DNA of 64,000 nucleotides from Insolitispirillum peregrinum (GTDB lineage: Bacteria > Pseudomonadota > Alphaproteobacteria > Rhodospirillales > Rhodospirillaceae): assembly GCF_900156605.1 (NCBI RefSeq), contig NZ_FTOA01000006.1:62001-126000 (forward strand), given 5' to 3'. Under the pieces are notes generated by a model. It searched no databases, was not told the DNA's origin, and saw only the letters and a list, made by a program, of their open reading frames with translations. The position numbers were made by a program, and so were the translations under genes. Of this stretch, positions 1-7,842 are shown piece after piece. Positions within the stretch are counted from its first letter, which is position 1, and the number at the start of each line of letters is the position of its first letter.

Positions 1-282
1 GTCCCAGACGCTTTGTTGCTGGCGGTAGGAAAAGCCGAGGTCGCCGGTGGCGACGTGGCTGACATAGGTGGCGAGCTGTTCGAGCAGCGGGCGGTCAAGC
101 CCGAACTGCTGGCGCAGCTGCTCGACGAATTTCGGATCGGCGGCACCGGCTTCACCGGCCATCACCATGGCGGGGTCGCCGGGGGCGGCGTGAACCAGCA
201 GGAAATTGATCACCACGATGGCGAACAGGATGACGATGGCCTTTATCAGGCGACCGGCGAGAAAGCGGGGAAGTCCAGCCAT
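1..282 (-). CDS. DppB-type ABC transporter permease, N-terminal part (runs off the window)
   Basis: The first 94 codons of an inner-membrane permease for a peptide/opine/nickel-type ABC importer; the rest lies beyond base 1. Residues about 10-32 form a first membrane helix directly followed by the motif LVHAAPGDPA, which is typical of DppB/OppB proteins, and a periplasmic stretch (FVEQLRQQFGLDRPLLEQ) also typical of that family follows. The ATG at 282 is preceded by AGGAGG at good spacing. It lies downstream of the solute-binding protein gene on the same strand, so the two are probably one transport operon. The substrate cannot be told from this fragment. Confidence 0.85.
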   Translation of the reverse strand, partial: MAGLPRFLAGRLIKAIVILFAIVVINFLLVHAAPGDPAMVMAGEAGAADPKFVEQLRQQFGLDRPLLEQLATYVSHVATGDLGFSYRQQQSVWD

Positions 283-329
283 GGGATGACCTCCTGACCA
301 TTTGGGGCGTTTTTTGGGGGGAAACCAGT

Positions 330-367
330 CTGCCCGGAGCGGGAGGGAGTGAAGCCGCTCCGGGCAG
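330..367 (-). terminator. Operon-internal hairpin between binding protein and permease genes
   Basis: A perfect 13-bp inverted repeat (CTGCCCGGAGCGG / CCGCTCCGGGCAG) with a 12-base loop, between the end of the solute-binding protein gene (404) and the permease start (282). There is no strong U-tract. Such stem-loops commonly stabilise or partly terminate the upstream mRNA so that the binding protein is made in excess of the permease; that role is inferred here. Confidence 0.55.
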
Positions 368-403
368 GCCAAAGGTAGAAAATCGTGTTCAGGGAGCGAT
401 TTT

Positions 404-2059
404 CTACCGCTTGGTCATGTAGACGGACTCATAGCTTTCGTTCACACCGATACCGGTGGTGATGACGTTGTTGAATTTCTTGCTGACGAAGGTCGGGAAC
501 TGCATTTCCAGCAACCACGCCACCGGCACGTCATCGACCAGAATGCGCTGGACCTCGCTGTAGAGGGCCTGGCGCTTGACCGGATCGTTTTCCTTGGCGG
601 CCGAGGCAAACAGCTCGTCAACCTTGGGGTTGCTGTAGCCCATGGTGTTGGAGAACATCACGCCCTGACGGATGTTGCTGCTGACATAGGTGCGCGAGAC
701 ACCCAGCGCCGCATCACCATACTGGTAGGTGAAGTTGGCGGTCATGTCGTAGTCCCAGTTGGAGACCTTTTGCACCCAGCCCGCAACGTCGGTGTTTTCC
801 AGCGTCACTTCGACGCCGACCTGCTTCAGCGACACTTTCACGTATTCGGCCAGACGCTGCCAGGTCTCGCCATAGGGCATCACGAGAAAGCGGATGCGGG
901 CGCGGACACCGTTGGCGTCGGGCTTCAGGCCCATCTCGTCAAGCAGGGCTTTGGCCTTGGCGACGTCCTTGGTGTACTTCGGCAGGTTCGGTTCAAAGTT
1001 GTTGGTGTGGCTGTTGATCGGGCTGGTGGCCACCTGACCGAGGCCGAACCAGATCTTGTCGCGGATGAACTGGCGGTCGAGCGAGTACATCAGCGCCTGA
1101 CGGAACCGCTTGTCGTTCAGCGGGGCGTTGCGGTTGTTCAGTTCCAGCCACGACACCGGGGCGACGAATTCATAGCCGTCGGTGGTGAAGTTCAGGTTCG
1201 GCTGGCTTTTCAGGCGGGCGACGTCGAACGGTTCGATGTCGTTGTACTGACTCTGGTCCACCTGACCGCTTTCCAGCGCCAGCGCGCGCGAGGCGGCATC
1301 GGGGATCACACGGAAATAGATGTCGTCGAGGTACGGCAGGCCCGGCTTGTAGTAATCGTCGTTGCGCACCAGATGGATATAGCTGCCCTTGACCCATTCC
1401 TTGAACTTGAACGGGCCGGTGCCGATCGGGGTGGCGTTGGCCGGGTTGTTCTTGTAGTCGGTGTTGGCATCGTACAGGTGCGCCGGGATGATCGGGGCCG
1501 AGGCAACTTCAAAGGCATTGATGAACGACGGGAACGGCTCTTTCAGCTTGAACACCACCGTGTAATCGTCGGGGGCGGTGATCGATTCACAGCGGGCGAA
1601 GTTGGCGCGGGCGCGCGAATGGACTTCGGGCAGGAACTTGGTGGTGGTGAAAATCACGTCCCTGGAGGTAAACGGCTGGCCGTCGTGCCACTTGACGTTC
1701 TTGTGCAGGTGAAAGGTATAGGTTAGCCCATCGGGCGAGATGTCCCAGCTTTCGGCCAGCGACGGCAGCGGCTTCAGCTGTTTGTCATAGGTCAGCAGAC
1801 CCTGATAGATTTTTCCGCCGACGGTCTGGGTCGGGCCTTGCTGGTTCAGGCCCAGTTGCAGGATCGGCGGTTCCGGCTGCACGATGATGTTCATGGTGCC
1901 GCCGCGCGCCGGCTGGTCGGCGGCCAGCGCCGGAGCGGCAGACAGGGCGGCCGCGCCGGACAGCACCGGCAGGCCGAGGGCGGCAGCCATCAGGCTGGCG
2001 GAGAGAAGGTGGCGCAGGCGATCACGGTAACGGCGCTGAGAGGTCTGAACGGTCCTCAT
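404..2059 (-). CDS. Family 5 extracellular solute-binding protein of an ABC importer
   Basis: Periplasmic binding protein of the SBP_bac_5 (DppA/OppA/NikA) family, about 551 residues, which delivers peptides, opines or similar ligands to the permease encoded downstream. The ATG at 2059 is chosen because AGGAGA lies just upstream and a typical Sec signal follows (basic RRYRDRLRHLL, hydrophobic core, cleavage near APALA-ADQP at about residue 46). The mature protein opens with GGTMNIIVQPEPP and later has LAESWDISPDGLTYTFHL and VKWHDGQPFTSRDV, all hallmarks of the family. An in-frame extension to 2143 lacks a ribosome site and overlaps the aldolase gene. Neighbouring aldolase and M20 hydrolase genes hint that the ligand is an amide or acylated compound; this is inference. 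Confidence 0.9.
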   Translation of the reverse strand: MRTVQTSQRRYRDRLRHLLSASLMAAALGLPVLSGAAALSAAPALAADQPARGGTMNIIVQPEPPILQLGLNQQGPTQTVGGKIYQGLLTYDKQLKPLPSLAESWDISPDGLTYTFHLHKNVKWHDGQPFTSRDVIFTTTKFLPEVHSRARANFARCESITAPDDYTVVFKLKEPFPSFINAFEVASAPIIPAHLYDANTDYKNNPANATPIGTGPFKFKEWVKGSYIHLVRNDDYYKPGLPYLDDIYFRVIPDAASRALALESGQVDQSQYNDIEPFDVARLKSQPNLNFTTDGYEFVAPVSWLELNNRNAPLNDKRFRQALMYSLDRQFIRDKIWFGLGQVATSPINSHTNNFEPNLPKYTKDVAKAKALLDEMGLKPDANGVRARIRFLVMPYGETWQRLAEYVKVSLKQVGVEVTLENTDVAGWVQKVSNWDYDMTANFTYQYGDAALGVSRTYVSSNIRQGVMFSNTMGYSNPKVDELFASAAKENDPVKRQALYSEVQRILVDDVPVAWLLEMQFPTFVSKKFNNVITTGIGVNESYESVYMTKR

Positions 2060-2108
2060 GGGCTTTTCTCCTGTGCGAAATCGGGGGTGTGACTGGATAT
2101 GCCTTGGC

Positions 2109-2882
2109 TCAGGCGGCGTAGCCGGGGCCGTCTTCGTGTTCAAGCCAGCGCACCAGAGCTTTCCACTCCAGAACCCCGGCGGCAGGATATTTCTCGACGT
2201 ACTGGCGGGCGGTGCGTTCGCAGACTTCGGGGGTCGGCAGGTGCAGCTCGCGGTTTCCGGCCAGAGTGGCGACCTGCGTCTGGCAGGACTGTTCCAGGTA
2301 GTACATCAGCACGGCGGCTTCGGGGACATCGATGCCGACGGTCAGCAGGCCGTGGTTGCGCAGGATCATCGCATTGTGGCTGCCAAGGTCATTCTGCAGG
2401 CGAATCCGCTCGTCCAGATCCAGTGCGATGCCTTCGTAATCGTGATAGGCGATGCGGTTGTACCAGCGCAGGGCATGCTGGTTCAGCGGCAGCAGGCCGT
2501 CTTTCTGGGTGCTGACCGCCATGCTGGCGGTGGTGTGCAGGTGCATGGCGGCGCTGACATCGGGGCGGGCGCTGTAAATGGCGCTGTGGATGGTGTAGCC
2601 CGCCGGGTTGCAGCCATAGTCCGCTTCGTCAACGATGTTGCCGTCGAGGTCGATCTTCACCAGCGTCGAGGCGCTGACTTCGTGGAACATCAGGCCATAG
2701 GGATTGATCAGGAAATGCTCCGACTCGCCGGGAACACGGGCCGACAGGTGGGTGTAAATGGTGTCGGTCATGCCCCACAGGTGAAACAGCCGGTGAGCAG
2801 CGGCAAGATCAAGGCGGGTCTGCCACTCGGCCTGCGAGCAGCGATCACGCACTTTGGACGGAACGGCGGTGACGGTGGACAT
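2109..2882 (-). CDS. Class II aldolase/adducin family protein
   Basis: A 257-residue class II aldolase/adducin-fold protein, the family of fuculose-phosphate aldolase and ribulose-phosphate 4-epimerase, using a zinc ion for retro-aldol or epimerase chemistry in the cytoplasm. Zinc ligands are visible as His114 and His116 (HLHT) and His177 (NHGLL); Glu68 sits where the catalytic acid is expected, in a GLMFHEVSASTLVKIDLDG-like segment. The specific subtype with this spacing often acts on unphosphorylated hydroxy-acids or is uncharacterised, so the substrate is unknown. GGAG precedes the ATG. It lies between the M20 hydrolase and the ABC binding protein on the same strand with short gaps (about 50-70 bp), so it is likely part of the same catabolic operon. 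Confidence 0.85.
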   Translation of the reverse strand: MSTVTAVPSKVRDRCSQAEWQTRLDLAAAHRLFHLWGMTDTIYTHLSARVPGESEHFLINPYGLMFHEVSASTLVKIDLDGNIVDEADYGCNPAGYTIHSAIYSARPDVSAAMHLHTTASMAVSTQKDGLLPLNQHALRWYNRIAYHDYEGIALDLDERIRLQNDLGSHNAMILRNHGLLTVGIDVPEAAVLMYYLEQSCQTQVATLAGNRELHLPTPEVCERTARQYVEKYPAAGVLEWKALVRWLEHEDGPGYAA

Positions 2883-2950
2883 GGTGTAAAGGCTCCAACC
2901 TCAAGAGTTCTGACCGGAAAACAGCGGGCGGGGGAGACAGGAAAAGGAAA

Positions 2951-4309
2951 TCAGGGGATTATTGGTTCAACACCGCACCAGCCGGCGATGAACAGCGCCA
3001 GCACGCGGGTGACATCGCGCAGGCTGTCCAGCGACACCGATTCATCAATGCCGTGGATGCGGCTGGCTTCGGGGCCATAGCAGGTGGCGGGGGTGTCGCC
3101 GTACAGGCTGAAAAAGCGGCCATCGGTGGTGCAGGTCATGGCGACTTCGCGCGGGGCGTTGCCAAAGACAGCCGTGTGGCTGTCGGCCAGCAGGCGCAGG
3201 ACCGGTTCTTCGCGGTCGATGGCATAGCCTTCGGCCTGAAAGCCGTGGAAGGTCAGCTCGACCGCCACCCCGGCCAGTGCCGGGTCGGTGGCGCAGGCGG
3301 TGTCGATGGTCTGGCGGACGGCGGCCCGCACGCTGTCGAGCGTCTGGCCGGGGAAAAAGCCGATCCGCATGTCGATGTCGCAGGTGGTCGGCACCGACGA
3401 CGGCCATTCGCCACCGCTGATCCGCCCGACGTTGAACTGGGCCGGGTGCGGATGGTCGGCAAAGGCGGCGTGGCGGTGGCAGCAGCCGGGGGCGTTCCAC
3501 TCTGCTTCCAGCGTTTTCAGATGGTTGACCAGCACCGTCGCCGCAGTGATGGCATTGCGGCCCGAGGTGGTATCGAGCACATGCGCCGGGGTGCCGGTCA
3601 GGGTCAGGCGGAACCACATCACCCCCAACTGGGCCAGCATCAGGGTATGGTTGAACGGTTCGGGGATCACCGCCGCATCGGCGCGATAGCCGCGTTGCAG
3701 GCAGGCCAAAGCTCCGTTGCCGGTGCATTCTTCCTCGACCACCGACTGGACATAGACCGGGGCCGCCGGTTGCAGCCCGATATCCCGCAGGGCGGCGAGG
3801 GCGGAAAGGGCGGCGGCAATCCCGGCCTTCATGTCTCCGGCCCCGCGACCGTACAGCCGCCCGTCGTGGATGACCGGCTCGAACGGTGGCGAGGTCCACT
3901 GGTCGGCGGGGCCGGTGGGCACCACGTCAATGTGACCATTGAGGATCAGCGAGCGGCCGGTCTGCTGGCGCGGCTGGTGGATACCGACCACGTTGTCGCG
4001 CCCTTGCAGGCCGGTGGTATCGACATCAAGGGCAGGGGGGGAAAAGGCCGGGTGGTCGCGGATCAGGTCAAGGTCGATCGGAAAGCGGTCGATTTCCAGC
4101 CCCATCGCCCGAAAGGTCTGCTCCATCAGGTCCTGCGCCGATTGCTCGTTGCCCAGCAGCGACGGGCGGCGGACCATCTCGGCCAGCAGGGTCTGGCAGG
4201 CGGCCTGTCGGCGGTCGGCGGCTGCCAGCAATGCCTGTTGCAGCGACGGCGCGGGCAGGGCAGGATAGCTGAGGTCAGGGCAGGGTTTCTGGGCCGGGAT
4301 ACTGGTCAT
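2951..4309 (-). CDS. M20 family metallohydrolase (ArgE/DapE/acylase type)
   Basis: A 452-residue cytoplasmic dizinc amidohydrolase of the ArgE/DapE/carboxypeptidase G2 superfamily. Metal and catalytic residues are in place: LNGHIDVVP (His126, Asp128), GRGAGDMKAG (bridging Asp159) and VEEECTGNG (general base Glu192, metal ligand Glu193). Family members remove an acyl group or amino acid from an amide. The start at 4309 has AGGAG upstream and gives a normal length; the longer in-frame extension to 4486 is AT-rich and looks like leader. It is the first gene of the operon reading toward the aldolase and ABC transporter, and the LysR gene at 4646 is divergent, a usual arrangement for a regulator of the operon. 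Confidence 0.88.
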   Translation of the reverse strand: MTSIPAQKPCPDLSYPALPAPSLQQALLAAADRRQAACQTLLAEMVRRPSLLGNEQSAQDLMEQTFRAMGLEIDRFPIDLDLIRDHPAFSPPALDVDTTGLQGRDNVVGIHQPRQQTGRSLILNGHIDVVPTGPADQWTSPPFEPVIHDGRLYGRGAGDMKAGIAAALSALAALRDIGLQPAAPVYVQSVVEEECTGNGALACLQRGYRADAAVIPEPFNHTLMLAQLGVMWFRLTLTGTPAHVLDTTSGRNAITAATVLVNHLKTLEAEWNAPGCCHRHAAFADHPHPAQFNVGRISGGEWPSSVPTTCDIDMRIGFFPGQTLDSVRAAVRQTIDTACATDPALAGVAVELTFHGFQAEGYAIDREEPVLRLLADSHTAVFGNAPREVAMTCTTDGRFFSLYGDTPATCYGPEASRIHGIDESVSLDSLRDVTRVLALFIAGWCGVEPIIP

Positions 4310-4538
4310 CACAACAGGCTCCTGAGCGGGGGTGTTGCGGGGGGAACGCGGGCAACACCCCAGAGTAAAGGCGCGGAAAATCGTCTTTTTTGTGCAAATG
4401 CACATTTGGTGTGCAATGCGGTAGAAAGCTGATTTTTTCGGCAGGTCGATTACAGCGCCGCAATACCTGATAGAGCAAATTGGCATTTCTCATTGACCCC
4501 ATAAATATGATTTATGGGCTGTGTGTCGCCTTTGTTTT

Positions 4539-4631
4539 AGAGCGTTTTCACACCGAGCGAAAACGCTCTCCCTTTTTAGTGCCGCATTTTCCGAGCCGTT
4601 GACCGGAGACGGTCAACTTGAAAATGCTCTC
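4539..4631 (+). repeat. Intergenic hairpin repeat, family B copy 1
   Basis: About 93 bp nearly identical to a second copy at 23421-23511. It starts with a hairpin (AGAGCGTTTT ... AAAACGCTCT), then a second structure where GCATTTTC pairs with GAAAATGC around the inner stem GTTGACC/GGTCAAC. It lies just upstream of the ribosome site (AAGGAG) of the LysR gene at 4646, so it would be in that gene's leader. Confidence 0.85.
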
Positions 4632-4645
4632 AAGGAGTTCCCCCC

Positions 4646-5626
4646 ATGCCAAGCGAAGATCAGCACGCCCTTGACCGCCTGACGCAGGATCTCGACTGGA
4701 ACCTGTTGCGGACCTTCATGGTGATCGTGCAGGAGGGGGGAATCACCGCCGCCGCCGCCCGGCTGTATCTGACGCAGCCTGCGGTCAGTCTGGCGCTGAA
4801 GCGGCTGGAGGAGCGGCTGGGGCGGCAGTTGATCGAGCGCGGCGGCGGCACGTTCCGCGTTACCGCTGCGGGCGAAGTGCTGTTTTCCGAGGTGGTGGAG
4901 GTCTATGGCGCCATATCGCGCTTTGGCGCGCTGATCCGCGATGTGCAGGATGACATATCAGGGCATGTACGCATCCTGATGACCAGCCGCATCCAGACGG
5001 CGTTGCTGGATGACCTGTTGCGGCTGTTCCACCAGCGTCACCCGCAGGTGACATTCCGCATCGACATCATGGCCTCGGCGGATGTGCATGTGGCCTTGCA
5101 GCAGCGGGTGGGGACTCTGGGGATTTGCCTGCTGCGCGAGCCGATTCCGGGGCTGACCAGCGAAGTGTTCATCCATCAGACCTACCGCCTGTATTGCGGC
5201 CCCGATCACCGGCTGTTCGGCAGGACGGGGATCGACATTGCGGAATTGCGCCACGAGAATTTCGTCTCGTTTACCTCCGACCAGATTGATGGCGCGCTGT
5301 CACCGCTGGCCTTGTTCCGCGCCCGCGAAGGCTTTGCCGGGCGGGTGGTGGGCTCATCGGCCAATCTGGAGGAAATCCGCCGTCTGATTGTCTGTGGTCT
5401 GGGTATTGGCCCGCTGCCCGAACATATCGCCGCGCAGGATGTCGCCGAGGGCCATCTGTGGCCCTTGCCACCAGACGAAGGCATTGCCCCGATCGACGTG
5501 CATATCGTGTGGAACCCGCAGGGGCGCTATAACCGCGCCGAGCGGGCTTTTCTGACCGAGCTGTTGGGGCAGGTGCAGGACATGCCGCCCCAACAGCGTC
5601 TGCCGACGTTGCGGTATCGCGATTAG
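4646..5626 (+). CDS. LysR family transcriptional regulator
   Basis: A 326-residue LysR-type regulator. Residues about 18-77 form the winged helix-turn-helix (LLRTFMVIVQEGGITAAAARL, then TQPAVSLALKRLEERLG), and the rest is the ligand-binding domain with GHVRILMTSRIQ as its beginning. AAGGAG stands about 8 bases before the ATG. It is divergent from the M20-aldolase-ABC operon, separated by about 340 bp that include a hairpin repeat, so it probably controls that operon in response to the imported compound or a product; this is inference. Its stop codon TAG is the first three bases of a downstream repeat element (TAGAGCATTT). Confidence 0.9.
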   Translation: MPSEDQHALDRLTQDLDWNLLRTFMVIVQEGGITAAAARLYLTQPAVSLALKRLEERLGRQLIERGGGTFRVTAAGEVLFSEVVEVYGAISRFGALIRDVQDDISGHVRILMTSRIQTALLDDLLRLFHQRHPQVTFRIDIMASADVHVALQQRVGTLGICLLREPIPGLTSEVFIHQTYRLYCGPDHRLFGRTGIDIAELRHENFVSFTSDQIDGALSPLALFRAREGFAGRVVGSSANLEEIRRLIVCGLGIGPLPEHIAAQDVAEGHLWPLPPDEGIAPIDVHIVWNPQGRYNRAERAFLTELLGQVQDMPPQQRLPTLRYRD

Positions 5627-5733
5627 AGCATTTCTCGGTCTCCAAGGATCACGATAAATGCTCTAATGATTTGTTATTTAAGCAAATACGTCGTCGCAGA
5701 TGTGTCCATCTGCTCGGGATTTGCTCTAACCGG
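5624..5733. repeat. Composite intergenic hairpin repeat, family C copy 1
   Basis: Two adjacent inverted repeats. The first has arms TAGAGCATTT (5624-5633) and AAATGCTCTA (5656-5665). The second runs from AGCAAATACGTCGTCGCAGATG to CATCTGCTCGGGATTTGCT, with GCAGATG/CATCTGC and GCAAAT/ATTTGC stems. The second part recurs twice near 54472-54570. It fills the whole gap between the LysR gene and the convergent ammonium transporter gene and may work as a bidirectional terminator. Confidence 0.8.
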
Positions 5734-5746
5734 GAGATGACCCTGT

Positions 5747-6967
5747 TTACGGGGCCATGTCCTGTTCCGGGGTGGCAGTGATCTGGTGGATCGACAGATC
5801 GGCGCCACGGTGTTCTTCTTCCTGCGACAGGCGAATGCCGACGGTCCGTTTCAGCAGGCCATAGACCACAAAGCCCATTGCTCCGGCATAGCTGACCCCG
5901 GCCAGCGAGCCGATCAGTTGCGACCACGGACTGACGCCGCCCATGCCGCCGAGGGCTTCGAGGCCGAACACCCCAGCCAGAATGCCACCCAGCAGGCCGC
6001 ACAGGCCGTGTAACGGCCACACGCCCAGCACATCATCCAGCTTCCAGTCTTTCTGACAGCGGTCAAAGCCCCAGACGAACAGCGCCCCGGCGGCGCAGCC
6101 AACCACCAGCGCCCCCAGCGGATGCATGACATCCGAACCGGCGCAGACCGCTACCAGCCCGGCCAGCGCGCCGTTGTGGGTAAAGCCCGGATCGTTGCGG
6201 CCAACCACCAGCGCGGTCAGCATGCCGCCGACCATCGCCATCAGCGAGTTCATCGCCACCAGCCCCGAGGCGGTGGCGGTGTTCTGGCTGGACATGACGT
6301 TAAAGCCGAACCAGCCAACGATCAGGATCCACGACCCCAGCGCCAGATAGGGAATGTTGGACGGCGGCACCCCCATCAGACGGCCATCGCGGCTGTAGCG
6401 GCCCATACGGGGGCCGAGATGATGGACAGCCCCCAGCGCCAGCCAGCCGCCGACGGCATGGACGACGATGGACCCGGCGAAGTCGTGGAACGGCGCGTCA
6501 AAGGTATCTTTCAGCCAGTCCTGAATGCCGAAATGGTTGCCCCAGACGATGCCTTCAAAGAACGGATAGACCAGCCCGACCAGAATCGCCGTTGCCATCA
6601 GTTGCGGCACAAAGCGGGCGCGTTCGGCGATGCCGCCCGAGATGATCGCCGGAATGGCGGCGGCAAACATCAGCAGGAAGAAAAAGCGCACCAGATCGAT
6701 GCCCTGCGCCCCCATCGCACCATCAATGCCCGCCTTGCCGGACAGGACGGCGGCGCTGTGGAAAAAGGTCACGCCATACGCAACGGTGTAGCCGACAATC
6801 AGATAGGCCAGCGTCGAGATGCCGAGATCGGCGAGAATCTTCACCAGCGCGTTGACCTGATTTTTCGACCGGACGGTTCCGGCTTCGAGGAAGGCGAATC
6901 CTGCGTGCATCGCAAGGACCATGGCGGCCCCGATCAGCAGGTAAAAGACGTCCAGCCCTGCATTCAT
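5747..6967 (-). CDS. amt: Ammonium transporter (Amt family)
   Basis: An integral membrane Amt/MEP channel of about 406 residues that takes up NH4+/NH3, of the type without a cleaved signal (MNAGLDVFYLLIGAAMVLAMHAGFAFLEAG at the N-terminus, of which only the first residues need be cited). Eleven hydrophobic segments and the conserved DFAGSIVVHAVGG, VFGLEALGG-type regions are visible. Two ATGs compete: 6976 has GAGG only one base away, while 6967 has it at about ten bases, so 6967 is preferred. No glnK gene is adjacent, which is unusual because amtB is often paired with glnK. A sigma-54-like promoter lies about 60 bp upstream, fitting nitrogen control through NtrC. Confidence 0.92.
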   Translation of the reverse strand: MNAGLDVFYLLIGAAMVLAMHAGFAFLEAGTVRSKNQVNALVKILADLGISTLAYLIVGYTVAYGVTFFHSAAVLSGKAGIDGAMGAQGIDLVRFFFLLMFAAAIPAIISGGIAERARFVPQLMATAILVGLVYPFFEGIVWGNHFGIQDWLKDTFDAPFHDFAGSIVVHAVGGWLALGAVHHLGPRMGRYSRDGRLMGVPPSNIPYLALGSWILIVGWFGFNVMSSQNTATASGLVAMNSLMAMVGGMLTALVVGRNDPGFTHNGALAGLVAVCAGSDVMHPLGALVVGCAAGALFVWGFDRCQKDWKLDDVLGVWPLHGLCGLLGGILAGVFGLEALGGMGGVSPWSQLIGSLAGVSYAGAMGFVVYGLLKRTVGIRLSQEEEHRGADLSIHQITATPEQDMAP

Positions 6968-7025
6968 TTTAGGCATGCCTCTTTGTTAAGCAATTGATTT
7001 TCAACGATTTTGAAGCCAAACCCTT

Positions 7026-7041
7026 AGCAAGACAGGGGCCA
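7026..7041 (-). promoter_or_regulatory. Sigma-54-type promoter upstream of amt
   Basis: On the minus strand the sequence reads TGGCCCCTGTCTTGCT. It has the invariant GG and GC separated by exactly ten bases and agrees with the TGGCAC-N5-TTGCW consensus at most positions. It lies 50-75 bp before the amt start. A possible NtrC-like inverted repeat, TGCATA-AAACA-TATGCA, is at 7261-7277, about 220 bp further upstream. Confidence 0.55.
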
Positions 7042-7842
7042 CTTCCTGCTGACCGCCCAACCGGAACGCAGTGCGTTGAAATGGCTGTATTCATCCGTAT
7101 TGCCTGATGAATCATGGCACGGATCATCCGCTCAAAGAATAGGCTGATCATGCCGTTAAAACAGGCTGTCTGGGGGCGCCTCCTGTGGTCGGCCTCGCTT
7201 CCAGCGAAAGATTTTGTTTTAAAGCAAAGTGATACTTGTGGTCCGACAGGACAGACTACATGCATAAAACATATGCACAATGTTGAACAGGGTCGTCTGA
7301 AAGAGCCTGTATATTACGAAGGTATGATAGACTCATGCCTTCCGCCTCTTTGTGTCCTGTGGGACATATGACGAGGTTGATAGATAATCCTTGGGGACAG
7401 CACAGGGCAGAGAGCCAGCGGGATCATATGTGTTGTATCAAAATGGGTTAGCCGGGAGCGGATGGATCACCGCAGCCGGATACTCCTTGTTGTACATTTA
7501 CAATTCTGCCGTATTACAACCATCAAGAAGCTTTCAGCCGCCGTTATTCCACGGCATTCTGCTGTCACCAACCGTAGACATGGTCTGCTGCAGGATGGTT
7601 GGGCAGGGATGATCCCTGATGCGTTCTTCCCGTATTCAAGAGCACACCTGGTGAGGCTTTCCGGCACGGTGTCGCCTGTGGCCTCACTCTTTTTGTCCGG
7701 TGGGGAGGACCGTCCCGCGCTCCCGGACCCATCCGGCGATGATGGCAGAGCGTGGTCCACGATAAATTGCGTTCGACCACAGGCCGGGGCTGTTGCTATA
7801 AGACAGCAGACAGAGACACCTGAGAGTGGGAGACGGCTGGTC
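7042..7842. other. Long non-coding interval between amt and purT
   Basis: About 800 bp without a supportable gene. Open frames here have no ribosome sites and show no recognisable protein. The right half contains an in-frame upstream extension of purT to 7462 that does not look like protein. Besides the sigma-54 site and TGCATA...TATGCA palindrome near its left part, no RNA gene, repeat or clear promoter for purT was recognised; a weak TATAAG box is present near 7798. Confidence 0.5.

Noticed and set aside
770-1726. Long plus-strand frame antisense to the ABC binding protein
   Set aside because: Antisense shadow caused by high-GC codon use; the minus-strand frame has signal peptide and family motifs.
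7114-7371. An 85-codon plus-strand frame upstream of purT
   Set aside because: No ribosome site, low-quality composition and no recognisable motif.
7462-7842. N-terminal extension of purT by 127 codons
   Set aside because: The sequence is not protein-like, PurT normally starts at the MGATAKILLLGSGELG segment, and a ribosome site exists at 7843.
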